Source: Lepeophtheirus salmonis (Eukaryota > Arthropoda > Copepoda > Siphonostomatoida > Caligidae). From it: 64,000 nt of DNA. Below the pieces are notes generated by a model. That model had not been told where the DNA came from and searched no databases. It was given only the letters and a program-made list of their open reading frames with translations. The translations under genes were made by a program, and so were the position numbers. The DNA is taken from assembly GCF_016086655.4 (NCBI RefSeq), contig NC_092584.1, forward strand, positions 9,413,907-9,477,906. The letters are read 5' to 3'. This document shows, in pieces, positions 27,001 to 42,000 of the stretch; position 1 is the stretch's first letter; each line of letters begins with the position of its first letter.

Positions 27001-30000
27001 ATACATATTTCACAAGTAAAATAAAGAAAAGAAAAATCAACGGAACTTTATTTTCTTTCACGCAACCTCTATCTCCCCCCTTTCATTATATGTTTGACAG
27101 TATAATTTTGAGTGCATCTGCTATAATATAAAGCGTATTAATTAGTCATTCAGACTTGTCCCTATGTGTTTTGATATATAAAAGTCAATATATACAAAAT
27201 ACGTATTTTATGAATGATGTTTTGAATGTACGGGTGTACATTTCATTTCATTCCATTCCATTCCAAGTTTTATTTGCATGAGTTTATATAATGATTAATG
27301 ATGTTGGAAATTTGGTTGGTCGCACAAGATAGCAAAAGATACTGAGTGGATTTGAAATCCTTCACTCATCCATATAATTGCAAATGTATTGTTGTACGAA
27401 CATATTGGTTCTAGTATTTTGTAAATGATATATAAATAATATCCGTCTTCGTCTCCTCAAAATGCCGCACTCTGGGGATTGAAAGCGTCATTCGATATCC
27501 TCTTTTGTGTCTGTTGGATGTTTACTAACCATCATGAGGTACACACGTGTTGGTACTCTTTATACATATAGACACAAGTGGCCGGACCATAAAACAAAAT
27601 TCCGGAAATAACGTATATGACTATTTGTTTTTCAAAAAAAAACACGATAGAATGATCAAATCCCACTCCTTCCTTGCTTTTAAGAGAGAAACCCCCTATT
27701 CACTTTTTAGTATTATTTTTGGATCTTTGCCCATCAATTCTTTGTTGTTTCTTTCTTTTCCCTATGCCATAGACGTGTTCCTGCCTACCTATTGCATTTC
27801 TTATATTATATTCTTAGTTTTCTACACACTGCGTTTCCTTCCAAGGCGTTAAATATTCGATAGAACCCCTCTTTCAAATTACCTCTTTTTTTTCTGCATT
27901 CTTTTTGTAGAGATATAAATCCTAATCCCTCCACCCCTTCATAGGGGTACCCCAGGGGGTATTTTATGGGGTTTTTCTTTAATATACAACCAAAATGAAG
28001 TTGATTGTATTCATAAAGTAACATTACTCCTAATGAATTTTTCGCGCCTTTATACGAATTTGAAAAAAGAATTACAAGTACAATGAATACCTTGTACCCT
28101 CATATATAAATACAATATCCAGGACACACTTTGTACGATTTATAACTTTCTATTTTTGCGTCAATTTTGTGGGCAGATTCGCCCACAAAAAAACCGGTTG
28201 TATTGTATTATGTACATGGGTACCTTTTCTCCTATTACTTAACTTTCTATCCTTTTTTTTTTTTTTTTTTTTACGTGATGTTATTAACGGAAGTTCATGA
28301 TTACTAATACTGCATGAATTTTAGGGGGGAGGGTTAGAGAGGAAAAAAGAATCACGAGCCAATATTGTTCTGACTATATGTGAGAAGGATTTGAAGAGTC
28401 TACAAGACTCATTATGACTGAGTTTAGTGTATTTTATTATTATCATTATTTTTTTAAAGAATGAAATGCAGGCCCTTTTTTTCTTCCTATACGGCCTTTT
28501 AAATTTCAAAAAAACTCGTGACCTTTTTTTTTTTTGAATAAATACGTATTTTAGAAAATAATGTTCTACTTTGTTCTTAGAAAAGGCTAATCCTTTATGT
28601 CATTTTTGAGTAAATTGTGCCCATTTTCTTACTTTTTTTTAAATAGCCTTTATTTAGAAAAAGTCAGTATTTGGTATTTATCACTCTATTAATAGTGAAT
28701 CATCCATGGCCACTCCAACTGGCCGCTCCGCAATAACAAAACAGAGTTTATAGGTAGTATTATCAATCAGCTCGTTCATTTCCTTATATTAGTCAAACTG
28801 TAGTAATCCTGAGGATTTGTTACGGATAGTATTGGGTCAGTCTTTATTAATTCAGTTCAGTTCAGTCTTAGGACCGGTCCTTTGGGTTGTCAGATAAGTC
28901 TAGATAAGGACCGACACAATGCTAGTTACAGAGTTATAATTGTAAGTCCTTGTTATCCATAAAGAGCCCTTAGCGCGGAGTCTGGGGTATATGCCCACCC
29001 CTAAAACCGATTCTGTGTCGGGGAGTGAGTAAAAAAATAATGAAACAGATGATAAATTAAACTCGAAATGTGTTTTTCCACCACCATGTAGGACATTGCC
29101 CGCTATGTGCGTACTTTCTACTTGATGGATAGCCAGAGAGAGGGAGGATTTTATTTCATTGTATGAGTAATAAGTAGTGGTTGTTGGATTTGACCACCCA
29201 ACCTGTCGAAGGTTAAAGTCTTCATATATTATTATTATTTTTTTTGGTGTGTGTGATACAAATTAAAATATTATTCTTATTATGAAAGAGAAGAAGGAAA
29301 AGACAAGTAGACAGTGCTTGCTTGCTGGTGGTGGGTAGTATATTATGTTATATTTTAATATTTCTACAACAAAAAACTCGAAAAAGAAATATTTGAGATG
29401 AAGAAATAAAAAAATAAAGAATGATGTTTTTCAAGGTCATTTTATTAACTTTAAACATAATGTTTATATTGTATTGTCGATCATGCTTCCATTTGCTTCA
29501 TTTATGCTCAACTATTAGTCCATATGAATGTATATTCATTTGTATAATTTAATACAAATTTGGGAACGGAATTTTTATTTTTAAAATTTGACCTTTTCTT
29601 TCTTTAAAAAAAATACATTTTAATGACGTTTTTGTAGCATTAAAAAATGTTTCTTGATGACCTCTTTTTAGAAAATACATTTTGATAATTTTTTTTTATA
29701 ATAAAAATAAATTTTTTCAATGACTTTTTTCTATAATATATATTTTTTGAATAACTTTTTTTTTATAATAAAACAAATTATTTTATCTTAAAGTATTAGA
29801 TGAACTTTATTTATCAAAAAGTACACATTTATGATGGTTTTTTAGCAAAAAATAAAATAATTTGAAGTGGATTTTTTTTAGTAAACAAATTATATTAGAA
29901 AAATAATTTTGGTAACATTTTTTTACTATAAAAGTTGACATTTTAATGACATTTTTTCTAGAAAACATATTTTTGGAATACATTATTTTATAATAAAATA

Positions 30001-33000
30001 TATATTTTTAAGGACATTTCTTGGATGACTTTTTTTTTTTGGATGGGGAAACCAAGAACAAAAATGAGTTACTCAAATATCCCCCCGTCTGTTATCCCTA
30101 CTATTTATAACAAGGAATCTCTGAGTCCATTAGTGTTTACGTGTACTACAGGACTTATTTGATTTCCTATGTACAGTTTGTCAGCGTGTGATTTATGTAT
30201 AAATGACTGCTCCTAGAAAACAGCTGTTTGTTGACGTTGTTGTTGTTTTTTTTAAATATTATTATCCCTACTATAACAATTGCTGCAGTAACTCTGAACT
30301 CCTCTTCTTTGACCAACTCCCTAGTAGTCCAAACAGCATGAGACCCTAATATATTATATTGATAATACTTCTCAAACCTTTTTGTGCGTATTTGTACTCT
30401 TGTTGTTTGGTGGTGGTAGTTGTCTGACTATTTGTTTTGCTCAGGAGTGATTGAGAAACAATTAGCTAGCTTTTGAAAGGGAGGAGGAGATTTTTGTGTG
30501 TTCTGACTATTCTCAGCTTCTAAGAGGGTTGTTGGATATTATAAGTTATAACTAAGTAACTCACATGAGATTAAACAACACATAAAATAAAAGAATCAAT
30601 AACAAACTGAATTGATGAAGTCAAAAAAGTAACAAAAGCCTTCCCCCCCAAAATGTATTATTTTTAATATATATGTACATTCAAAAAAGACCCAAGGAAG
30701 AACTCCACCCCTCTTTTCCTTGTTCCAATGGTGAGGCATGGTCAGTAGCAGCAATCCCTATTTTAATCTGTTTTAATGTTTTAATTTGTTGGAACAAGTG
30801 TCGGATTTCATTATTATTTTACTTAGAATGTATATTTAACGAATAAGTCTAATATGTACCCATGCTATAAATCTATACAGTGTACATACATATATAAGCA
30901 AAAATCTAATCTCCATAACCGCGAAGCCTCATTGTTGGAAGAAAAAGAATCATAAGACGCGACTTATTGTCAAAAAAATAAATAACCCCGTAGTTTGCCT
31001 AATGGACCGTGATATTCCTCTCTGGATAATAGTCTAATATATGTATTCTACTTAAATGAACCTGATTTAGGAGATATTTGTCAACTTAAATAGAGCAATC
31101 ACATATACAAATAGGGTATTGTTGGATATATGGTTTTTACATTCTGAGTTACTCGTGTATTTGTCTGTTAAATAGTATATACAGATATCAGAGAGGCTCT
31201 CTGAAGGATATTTTATTCTAATATTTACCCGGCTAATATTGTAACTGGCATACTATCATCTAGTATCCTTGTTTCAATTTTAGCCCAAAATGGAAGGATT
31301 GATTAAAACACCCCAAAGCACTAGTCATAATGTCACAACTATTAATGGCGTTATCCTACAAATATATTAAGTCTACTCAGTATAATGTTGTGAACTGAGG
31401 ATTTTCTCCCCTTCGCCCTTATGAGTAGTGTTCTGAACGTTGTTGACTAGTTGAATTGGACTTAACTCTTTGTTAGGCTGCTGTTATAAATAAATAATTT
31501 GGAAAAAATTACTAATTAGTAACTACCAACTGATTTTGAACCTGCCCCCTGTTTCTTTTTTGAAAAAAAAAGGCTACAAGATTCATTAAAAGTAGTCACG
31601 ACCTGATAATTGTACAAAATTTAATATTAGGAGTTGACCCAGCGAGAATTTCCCATCAAAAATAATGTGAGGTTTTTCTGGGTACAAAGGTTGGGTGATT
31701 TTAGTGTATAATATAGTTGAATTATAATGGGTTTTTGATAAGCTGTGAAGAATGATTGAATAATAAGTATACCCAATTAAATTGGCTACTACCAACTGAT
31801 TTTGGGCCTTTTTTTATCTTTATTTTCATATGAAAGGTTGCGTGGTACAATACAAGTTATAGAACATTCAACCTTTGCTTTACATAAATGATAATTCACT
31901 TCATGCACAATGTTCAAAATGACCAGACTCTTGTTTTGACGTTCAAATAGATGGATTATTACGACGACTGTAAAGGATTACAAAGTTACAACTTTAAAAA
32001 GAATCCCTCTAGTAAAAAAGTAAAGACGCTAAAGATTTAATTCATTCACTAATTCTCCATACGCTTTTTCTACATTTATAATTCACCCTAATTAAATCCT
32101 ACATTGTACCTATGTATGTAATTTGCAAGTCTTCTCTAACAAGTAACACCACGCAGGTGCTTGCTCCTTCTCCAGCAATTTGTGGTTTTTTGTAGCTTGT
32201 AATTTCGTTCCCTTTACAAGCACCAACTAATAAGTACAAATACTATGTACATAGCCATTGTTCTCCAACTATCATGGAGAAAAAAAAGACGAAAAGTAGG
32301 TCGTTTCCAAACCATTCGAACAAATTTACATAATAATAATATCTTGATTTTGTGCTCTTACAATTTTCGTATGGATATGCAAAGTATGTTACAAGTAACA
32401 ACGTCTTATGAATGTAACTTTGACAAGCGGGGAAACTTCCTTGTTCACAACCTACATATGCATGCAAGGCCGACATCACCATCAGGAGTAGTACTTATCC
32501 ATCCTATTAATAATGAGTCGTCATGAATGGTTACTTCAATGTGAAAAATCAAACTAAAATGATTTTTCTCAAAATTTAATTTGGATTATATTTGTATTCC
32601 TCCTTCAATTATCTTTCATTTTTTTCCATAAAATTTTCTGATTAATCCTTTGGGAACGCCACAAATTGCACTTAAAGTAGCATCATAAATTCATCGTCAC
32701 AATTGGGAAAAAATGAGAAATTGAAAGGGCACATATCATGGCCAAATTAAGTCTCATATGTCAAATAAAAAGTTCTAAACTATTCCTAAAATTCTTGAAT
32801 AACTCAATTCATCTCAGCAATTTGAATAATAAGACTATAATTGTGGGAAATTTCCTCTCCTTCTTGATTCTTTTTCAAGATTGTTTTTGTGTTAACGGAC
32901 CATATACATATATTGGGTACAAGTTGCAATTTTTTCGTCTTAAAATGCAGTATTCCACTAACACATTGGTCATTCTAATTCCCAAGCATTAATAGATACA

Positions 33001-36000
33001 ATCATTTCATTTTGATCTATTAAAATGAGATGGATATTAATATGTATTTATGAGTAATGTACTTTGAACTTTACATTCTGTATTTTAGTCATTTGTATTA
33101 AAATAGCTCAAATATGATAGCTTTAATATATGGAGTATTAATTATTAGAATCTCTGTAAATCCTTCATTTAAAACGCCGTTTCTCAATTTTTGGGTGTAA
33201 CTTGTTACAACTTGTACACAAGATTATATATAAATTAATATAAACAAATGTATTTTGAGAGTTGCCCCCCTGAAGGAAGAGACGGAAATATAAAGGTTAT
33301 TACATCATTATCATCACAAGATAGATTTAATTAATATTTAAGGGGGGGAGGTTAGAGAAAATGAAATGAAGAAGTTCTGTGAGAAAATATATATATATAA
33401 TACTATTATATAATATATAGTTGTAGGATTTAGTTCATGTTTTCTTCGCCGCCGTCGTCGTTGTTGAAAGATGAGGGGGGAACTAAAAAACCAAAAAATA
33501 AATGAGCCTTGTACCTTGCTCTCCGTTTTTTCATCATTCTGAGTACTACGTTTTATTATTATTTTTCGAAACTACTTCCTCTTTGCCATCATTAATTATG
33601 TGATCATCCTGGTCGTATAGTAGCAAGAGTCGTCAGAGACTTTCTTTCTATATAGTCCTACATATGAGTGACGCTTTTCTATTCATATTACAACGGAGTT
33701 GGATTGTTCAACGACGTCATGAGTACACACACACTTATCATCCACATAGCATAAACTAACAGCTTTCAATGTTGCTTTGACGGTTACATACATGATATAT
33801 ATACGTTGTTATTTTAAAAAAGCAATCTCTCTTAATCTACATAGTTAAATTCCTAACTAAATTAAGTTTTTTTTTTGTTTTTTAAACATTATGTATATTT
33901 GATGATGAGAATGTCACAAAACTCTTTTTTTTTTTTTTTTCATAAATGGATTAATAATAATAATAATTTGTATTTGCATATATTTTTGTTAATTTTTTTT
34001 TGTGGGAAATTTCGTTGAGTGTGACATAGCTTACTACTTGGAACTAGTGGCTCTGATCTGATTATTTTGAGTAGATATATAGACAACACTCACATCTTTT
34101 CCCACTACTTACCACTTATCCCATATTAATCTCCCGTCACATGGCGTCTTCTCACTAATATACAAAATAAATACACGGCATTTTGTATTCAGCTGTTGAT
34201 TTGTCTACTATTTTTCCCCTTGACAATATCAAAGTCTTTCCAAATAATTGATGCTAATTATTATTAAATAATTAGAATTCCATAGTTGGGTAACTTTAGG
34301 GACTGTTAGATATACATGAATAGCATCTAGGGCGTCCTCTATCAAGTCAAAACCTGAAAGGATCTCAGATTTTAAGTACTCAGAGAAAGTAAAATTATTG
34401 TCCACAAATTTCAAATACTCTTCTTTATCGTTTAAAATCCTATTGAGCTTTGGCGCAATAATAGTGTTTAACATTTGAGATTGTGAGGTTTTGATTGGAT
34501 ATAAGGGCTTAGTGGGTATTCTTGTGTATCAAACAGTCCCTGGCAATACCAACTGATTTTGGGGGTCCCTTTTAGATGGAAAGGCTGTGAGATACATTAA
34601 AGGCAACGACGTGACATGTTTCTTTTTTCTTTAAAAGTTGTGATAACATTATATTATATAAAATTACTAACAAGCATAAAACAATGATGTGATGATATTA
34701 TGTTCTATTACTATAAAGGATAGTTATTAATTGGAATCTGACCTTGCACCGGAGGTACTGCTGCGAGAGGAAAGGCATTGTTCATGTCTTATTAAGAGAT
34801 GGGGAGGAGATATGTAGGAGGGAAATGTGACATGAGCTATGTTAATATATATATATTATATAGAATAGAATGATTCACCTTATAAAAAAATGTTTAAAAT
34901 ATAATTTCCCTTTGTTTTTGGGGAAACGAATGACACGTTTGACCTCTCTCTCTCTCTCTCTAGCTACTTACATGGTTACAAAAAGTCCTTGAAGTCAAAT
35001 ATAAAATATGTACACGTATATTTTATAAAAAAGTAGCCAAAAGAATTTAATAACACAGAAGTGGAAGCAGAAATGTGAAGTAATAAAAAGACATTTGCAT
35101 TCTCGAACTCACACGATGTTGTTCAGGATTTATGAGGCGAAGTAAGGTGTCTACTCATAGCCGCCTCAAATATGTTAGTAGTAGCAATCAGTTTCTCCAT
35201 TATTTTAAAGCGTCAGGTACTTTTACTTGATTGTGCGGATACAGCTGGATCTAAAGAGATTTATATGTACACGACCATGAAGGTGGTCAAAAACAATACA
35301 TAATTACTTTTGGCACCTCTGACTTTTTAGTTTCTGTTTCTTTCCCTCCCCCCTTTTATGTTTTTGTTTTCATCCCTTCATTTTGGTGTTGGATCTATGG
35401 CCTTTTTTAAGAGCCGATATATTATCATTTGTAATTTATAATAACTCTCCTTCTTTGAGGCTTATTGGAGAGTTAGCCTACGTAATGAGAAGACGAAGAA
35501 GAATTCCTTTTCCATCAATGATGATAATTTGTGCTTTATCGTTTTTCCTTTTGTGTGTACTTGCTCTTTGTGTGCCGTTACCTGCTTGGGAAAAATGAAA
35601 TCTCTTCCCCCTTCCCCCTGTTCCTCATTTGCCTATTCTTATAATAAGTAACTCGGAATAGAGGAGTTGTGGGAGCATTTCATTTTACAGATAGTATAAG
35701 TACTCTACAAAAGAATGATGATTATATTATATATGTACGATAAATCCCCTCCCTCAGCCCGACTGATGCATTTCTTTTTACCTTTAATTACGACTCATCT
35801 ATCAGGCACTGCAGTATGCATATATTATGAAATATGCATGCATATCTTAAGAATTGAAGTAATAGGGTCTATGAGAGACTACCAGTATTCTTCTTCGTTG
35901 TGTATTGTTCCGTTTATATGTATAATTTTATTCATATGGAAGACAAAAAAAACAAAAAAACGTTTCCTTCTTGTTTGTGTGAGAGAAAAAAAAATGAAAA

Positions 36001-39000
36001 TCCTCAACTCTTTAATATTTTCTACACATCATTTTTGTGGAGAATATTTAATGAAGTCTTAATCCCTTTTAATTTGTATCTCTTCATATGTTGACATAGT
36101 AGTTTTATATACATATATCTAAAACATCCTGTTATTCAGCATATTCATAAATACTTAAGCAACAATATGAATCATTCATTAGCAGATGTTAAAACACTTT
36201 ATTAATATGTAATCAACAGTTATCTTAATAATCATAATAGAACTAAAGGGATAAGCCCCTCTTCCACTCGCTTGTTCAACCCTTTATTAACGCCTATTCC
36301 ATTTATGGAATACAAAAATAAGAGTAGATGAAATCCATTTACTTCTTCAGCTGGTGTGTCGTCAATCTTCAAGCTAAACATTTGACAATAGGAGGGTGAA
36401 GTAAAGGAGGCTGCCTACTTTTACAACAACTTTCTTTAGAAATCATTTTATTGTCATATTTTATATGTAGTTTTAACTTTTTATATGAATTTTAATCATG
36501 TTTTTCATTCTATTATTTACAGGCTCTCTCGGGTGATAAAGAATGCCTCGTTAAATTCAAAAACGCTATTAAGGATCTGAACAAAACAGGATTGAGTAAG
36601 TAATTTCAAAAGGGAGAAAAGAATGTCCTTGATATACCTATGATGCTTCCATCCCATATTCTATATATATTTTATTAGAACGTACAAAAGAATCAATCTT
36701 TTGGTTCTTTTAATAGTACTTAATTACTACACAATCATCTTGAAGAGAATATGTGTGGTTTTTTCCTCAATGCTATTACAAAAAAAATACTCATAATAAA
36801 TCTTCTATCAAAGAGGTTGGCTGGTGATGATGGTTTTAACGGTTCACATCCAAAGATGAGGATGATGACTAGGCAGGATATAATATCCTTTACATATTTG
36901 AAGAGTCTTTCAAATACACCAAGAATGACCGGAATTTTTTCCCTTACTTTTTAAGTAGAGGATATTATACATTGCATCTGCCTTTTAAATGCAAATTAGC
37001 TATAATGATGGTGTATTTAATCATTTGTCTCTGTTTCTTTATCAAATTCGTGTTTCTAAAAAAAAAGTTCCTATGACAAATTATCTTTATTAATATATAA
37101 ATACTGTTGCATGAGAATCATCTTCTCTTTCAAGCAGATGGCTTGTTCTACATACATATATGAATATGTATGTATGGAAAGGGGTAAGGCAATTATGTTC
37201 AAAGTATATGTATAGAGTACAAAGAAAATACATGAATACCAATGACCAGATAAGAAATAATTGAATATCTATATATACATATGTGTGAGTAAATATTATC
37301 TATACAATGTTTAACGAAGTGGTGAAATCCTCGCTCTTTTTTGTGTGTGTCGGGATTTGATTCTAATTGAGACTTACCCTACAAATTTTTGTTCTGTTTG
37401 TTAAAGCTTGAGTGAGCTACTGCTTCTCTTTGACACTTTGAACATTGGATTAAAGTGCGCACAAAAGTATATCATTTGACCTCATGAAGGATTAAGATCC
37501 ATAACTCAAAAATTACAAATATAATTAATAAATACTACAATTAATAATGAAAGAATGGAGTTTCCAGGCGTATTTCTGTCAAGTAAATATTTGAGTCTCT
37601 CACCCCAGGACATATGGTTTTGTACGTCTCATAAAGTCTTATTCAATTATTATAACATCCGTCATTGATTCGTTCAGTTTATTTATATCTATTAAAATGA
37701 CTTATTTAGTAGTAATGAAACTTTGGTCACTATATAATGTGTCAGAGAATGCTTATTAATTAGTATTTACTTTCATTAGTAAATCCATTATTTATAATAC
37801 AAAAGGCATTATAAAAATCATTTTTTTCTCATTTTTGTACATTGCAACTTGTACGGAACATATACATACGGTCAAACCTGTTTTAAGCGGTCAGGGAAGA
37901 GAGACAGAATAAGTGAGACCTTTTCGAGTAGATTTCTTATTTTGTAAATATTTTAAATTAAGGGAACTTTGATATGACATGCTTAAAAGAGGCAGCAGCC
38001 GTTAAATCAGATTTGCTTATGAAGGTTATCTGCTAAAGCCATTCCGATAATATTTTATTCTTTTATTGAGGAAGGAACAGGAGCAGACATTTTTTTTTGT
38101 TTTGTTTTATTATTTTTACTTACAATGTTGTTGCTAAAAATATCATCATCATCGACCTAACGAAATGAACAAATTGTTTCCAAGGTCAAGTGTATTAGTG
38201 GGAGAAGTAGGCGTGGGAGCGGAGGAAAAGTTTTTGGAATTTGTGCAATATGTTTTTGACGATTTATTTATATATATATTTCTAACTATTTTCAGATCAT
38301 GTCAACTGCGAACAAGAGCTATCCAAGGCACTCAACAAACTTGGAGAATTAGCTTTAATTCGGGATGATGAGTCCGATGACGTGGGTACAGCCTTTCAAA
38401 AGTTCTCTGTTGTCACAAAAGAATTATCGACTCTTATGAATAACTTGGTAAGAAATACATATTTTACACAGAGAGAAAAAAAAAAAGTGTGACTAAGGTC
38501 TACTATATATTTAAGAATAATATTTAAAGGGGGAGGAGGCCGGAGGGAGGAAGAAAAAGTCATGTTGGGGTGAAATTTCCCTATCGTTGCTCATTAATAT
38601 ATTATTGTTATTATGGCAGTATAGGTGATTGGCTTTAGGCCAAGAGGGATATGTGAATACGTACGTACATTCACTTTAAATCGTTTAGAAGAAGAGAATT
38701 TTTTCAAGTTCCATTAATTTTTTTTTCTCTAATATAAGAAAGAGAAAAAAAATAATTGTAAAAAAGACACCATTGGAATTTATTTATTTTTTTTCAACAT
38801 TTTTGTACGGAAAAAAAAGCACGGACTGAGAACCACCTTTCCGTCATTATTATTCACGTTCACTCTCAACATCATCTCACACTACTACAAGAGGTGTTGT
38901 TTGATATAATACATGTATAATGAAGTTGTTTCCAAGTCATTTATCTCTTCTCAATATACTCCTTGGAAAATAAGAAAAGAGTATTTTATTCAAGAGAGAG

Positions 39001-42000
39001 GTATAAGAGCTGAAGCAGCCGAATAGAGGCTCTAGTTGTAACCTGAAACAATAACAACTTCTTCTTATTATTATTATGTTTTTGAGACATCATGCTGTCG
39101 TGGTCAAGGATATGGAGCAGCATTACATGTCAGCAAGTTGTAGGGGTTGATTTTTTTTTTTTGAGCATTATATATTTTATTACTTCAAAAGTTGAGACTT
39201 TGTTATTTCCGAAAAAAAGAAAATAAAAAAAAATTAGTTTTTTTGTTTTAACACTTTAACTACATTTGTATGTTGTGAGGGGGGTTCAAGGTCTTTTTCT
39301 CTACATAAACTGTCATAAAAATAATAATAATATAATGCGTGTCTTGCAAATATGCCACATATGTTGACTGACCTATTAAAAAAAATCAAAGAAATGAATT
39401 TTGAGTTGTCTCTTAATTATAGAGTGTTTTCATTGACGTCATAAGCCTTCTCAAAGCCGATATTTGTACTTTATAAAATTAAGTAAGTTCTTATACACAG
39501 GGGTGTCCGCAGGGGTGGGTCTTTATCTCCCCCCAAAAAATAAGGATTTTGTATATTTTTTTAAAATGATAATTATAGACATCAAATTTAATATTTGAAT
39601 TTTTTTTTTTTTCATATTAGAAATTTCATTTTTGATTATTTTTTCCCCCAAAAACAAATAATTTTTTGAGAACAGCTAGGGCCTTTTTAATTTTTTTGTG
39701 AATAGCGTTGTATATTTGAATATAATTAAAGTGATATGTACTGAAAATCCCTATGAAATGACTGGATTAGTGCAATTAACTTTTTATTTTATTTGATCGA
39801 GTAGGGATGAGAAAAGTATAGACAAGACAAATAGACAATTATATTATTCATTCCATCGTAATAGTTCATTTTTATCTAACTTATGTTATCATTTGATTAT
39901 ATAAAGATGTAATAACATATTTATAATACATATTAGGGTCTAAAGCTAGGCATTAAATGGATAAATTTTTAATAGGTGGTAAAGATGTAAGCCCCTTTGT
40001 TTTTTGCTCCATTTTGCACATCCAATAGTTTATTATTTTCCCTCATATTAATGGTTTTATTGTTCAACACTTGGTTGTTTAAGTCTGACAAATGGCCTGC
40101 ATCAACAATGCTTACATCATGTAAAATGTTGTATAAATAAAGTATACATATACATGCTTGATTACTGCTTTGCAAAAGTGATTATGAATCGGTTGAGTGT
40201 GCTTATGTATTTGTGGTATGCTATGAGGATGCTGTTTTGCTTCCGAGATCATTAAAGGTAATTTATTCTCCTTGAAATTTTTATGTGTAATTGCATGACT
40301 TTTTCTTTTTGCCTTTTTTTTAAATTTTAAATATGAATGATTTGAAGGTGGTTTTGCATAGGGAATCCTCACTCCCTATGTTCAACTGTTTTTTAATCAT
40401 TTAGTAATTACATGATATGTACACTTTTCGAGAGGGATTCTCTCAAGGAAACTATTGTTGTTTCTATATGTATGTGTGTATAGTGGGTGAACCACTAAAA
40501 TCCTTGTGCGTATTGTATTTACAATATGAAGACTCTTCATTAAAATATGATGTGGGGTTTTTTTTTCTAATTTTTATTGTTATTTGGTGGATATTTATTC
40601 AAATTAATCTAAACTGTGACACCGCAAATTGAGTGAAACCAACTTTTATTATTAAAATCCATATAAGCCCTGTTTATATGGTTAATTTAGTGTCGGTGCT
40701 AGAACTGGCCCTGAATTTAGGTATACTTACAATTATGCACAGGAACTAAGGATGACTCACCCTGTATACATATATGTAGTTACAAAATATAGATTACAAT
40801 CTCCCTACTTTTTTTTTTCATGTACATATTCCACTCATAGGTAAAAGAGATTTACAACATTGTCGGCTAGTGGTTTTTCCCTCCATTTTTAATGTTAGCC
40901 AATCTTTGACTAATGATTTTCTCCTCCTAACCTCTTGGTTTAAAAAAAAAGAAAATATAATTTCCAGTCATTTATATCCATCCACCGCTGTCTCTTTTAT
41001 GAGGCTTTTTCCGTAATTTATTAGTACATTTCCTCATTTCTTTTTTTCCAGATGAAAAACCTGGAAACCATGGTCCTTAATCCCACGGATCGCCTATTAA
41101 AAACAGAGCTTAGAGGCTCCAAGGGCGACATAAAACGCCCCTTTGACCGTGCATGGAAAGAGTATCAGGATAAATATTCAGAGTTGGAGCGTCACAAGAA
41201 AAAAGCCGCAAAGGAAGTGGGCCTTTATCGCTCAGACTTAACTCCCGGAGAAATCGCAGATGAAATGGACAAAGAGAGGAAATATTTGCAATTAACAATG
41301 ACTGAGTATTTACTACGTGTTAATGAAGTTAAAACCAAGAAAGGAGCCCTTCTTTTGCAACAACTCTTGGAGTTTTATCGTGCCCAGTACAAGTAAGTTT
41401 TTCATATTTATTTAATTAATACACATGTGGTGCTTACCGCATAAAAACAATCTTCAACAGAAATCCCAATTTGGTTACTTCATACATAGAGACAAGCCAA
41501 TACTTTTATGACATATTTGAGTCATTTAAGGGCTTATCATTCAAATTTGTGGGATAAGTTAAGTCGCTATAGTTTTAAACCTTTATTTGATTTAAGAGAC
41601 TTAAATTGACCCCGATATATTTACCCTTTCAACCTTAAAACCTATCAATTATTATTCTTTTTTTTAGTTACTTTAAGTGAAATTTGCAAATCACTCAAAG
41701 AGTTTATAAGAAATGCTTACTTATCAAAATTGACGATATGATATCCAAACTCAATTTTGAGACAAATCATTCTAGCTAACTTTTGTGTTGGGGCATATAT
41801 ATTTATCTAACTAAGTAGATTGATTACATCTCAATTGTCCAGAGGGAGGGAATTCTTTTTTTATTGTTATTAAAGTCTGGTTCGATTCTAATCTCTACTC
41901 CTCAGGTTATTGTTGTTTTCATGATCCTTTTCAGGACTTGTAAAAAGAGAATGTGTCCTTTAATCTACTTTTTGGGTTACAGATTTGAAAGATAAAATAT

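Larger units (their letters stand above)
24033..36522 (+). other. ASAP intron 1 (12.5 kb)
   Basis: No further coding exon recognised. Contents: a dispersed repeat with the signature TCATTTTGATCTATTAA near 24665, 25528 and 33005; TA microsatellites (26275-26291, 33390-33400); a T/A-rich low-complexity block (29570-30035); poly-T near 28253-28273; a CT microsatellite (34948-34963); a short inverted-repeat element (34298-34541); and copies of a repeat starting ACCAACTGATTTT near 31526, 31789 and 34549. Length and repeat content make this the most likely place for enhancers or an alternative promoter. Confidence 0.8.

Noticed and set aside
27547..27852. 101-codon plus-strand ORF in intron 1
   Set aside because: Phe/Tyr/Leu-rich from T-rich sequence; no motif or conserved pattern seen.
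35383..36062. Two hydrophobic ORFs (71 and 115 codons) inside ASAP intron 1
   Set aside because: Composition follows T-rich DNA, no recognisable family, and no sign of splice sites joining them to the gene.
41110..41298. Minus-strand ORF opposite ASAP exon 4
   Set aside because: Shadow of the real coding exon on the plus strand.
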